NCBI GenBank assembly: GCA_037176705.1
Contig: CM073908.1
Location: 131,925,430 to 131,989,429, forward strand
Length of the DNA stretch: 64,000 nt
Source: Molossus alvarezi
Lineage: Eukaryota; Chordata; Mammalia; Chiroptera; Molossidae
Direction: 5' to 3'
A program made the translations under genes and the position numbers. Shown piece by piece: positions 63,780 to 64,000 of this stretch (within the stretch, counting starts at the first letter, position 1; each line of letters opens with the position of its first letter). A model generated the notes under the pieces. It saw only the letters and a list, made by a program, of their open reading frames with translations. It made no database searches and had not been told where the DNA came from.

Positions 63780-64000
63780 TGAAATATACTTTGGGGAAGG
63801 AAGAATAGTTTTCCATACTCTACCTTTTAGGTTCTTGGCAGAGACACCCCCTGGAATAAAAGACAGATTAACAGGAGAAAACCAAGCAGAAGTTTAATAA
63901 CATGTATACCTCCTGTGTACATAGTTGAGACCCAGGAAAAAATCACTCCAGAAATGGCCCAAGCACCACCTTAAATATCATCCCCAGCTAAAGACAAAAG
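63780..64000 (-). mobile_element. LTR of family X, copy 3, cut by the window end
   Basis: The reverse complement reads GATGATATTTAAGGTGGTGC, GGAGGTATACATGTTATTAA, TTCTCCTGTTAATCTGTC and CAAGAACCTAAAAGGTAGAG, matching the 3' half of copies 1 and 2 in order. It has a more complete polyadenylation-like ATTAAA. Whether internal proviral sequence follows cannot be seen. Confidence 0.75.

Overview
This window looks like nuclear, non-coding DNA of a bat, most likely a vesper bat (Vespertilionidae or a close relative). The main evidence is 14 copies of a tRNA-derived SINE with a 'CCCTGGCCRGTTTGGCTCAG' head, a pol III A box and B box, a CT-rich stretch and an A-rich tail. This is the VES family of bats. 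Several L1 LINEs share a lineage-specific C/T-rich 3' end. There are also old mammalian repeats (MIR, L2, MLT1-type MaLR LTRs, MER5A, MER20, Tigger). I found no bacterial features, no intact host gene, no CpG island and no functional tRNA or rRNA gene. Exact genus and repeat subfamily names cannot be settled without a library search. Layout. 1-2818 is the 5' part of a minus-strand L1 (L1a). About 1 kb away, 3812-9659 holds a full-length plus-strand L1 (L1b); the two 5' ends face each other. A VES SINE sits exactly in the 3' target-site duplication of L1b. 10.0-15.2 kb is older sequence rich in MIR, L2 and MER5-like fragments. 15251-19235 is a 5'-truncated minus-strand L1 (L1c) whose ORF2 is damaged by only one clear frameshift and one nonsense codon. 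19269-26002 is an older full-length minus-strand L1 (L1e) with an unrelated-looking 5'UTR, and a 0.75-kb L1 fragment (L1d) is inserted in it. 26-43 kb is mostly unique sequence with scattered VES copies (three in 1.1 kb near 37 kb), an MLT1A-like LTR, a MER20 and a Tigger element. 43911-45343 is an L1 rearranged by inversion, the classic twin-priming product. 45-54 kb holds L2, L1M and MaLR remnants, including an L2 split by an LTR. 56.7-64 kb holds a Tigger-like element interrupted by an LTR, two further LTRs of that same family, a probable solo LTR of another endogenous retrovirus, a small retro-insertion of unknown source and more VES copies. How the parts work together: L1 supplies reverse transcriptase and endonuclease in trans to the SINEs, and the A-rich tails and target-site duplications at many VES copies and at the 57.7-kb insertion fit that mechanism. 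Every L1 open reading frame visible here is disrupted, so nothing in the window looks autonomously mobile now. The most notable observations are: a shared loss of the endonuclease catalytic histidine in L1a and L1b; the three-copy duplication that dates L1b before its SINE; the 5'UTR switch between L1 lineages; the clean twin-priming inversion; and a protein-like 70-residue reading frame of unknown origin near 58 kb. I did not find a convincing new biological system.
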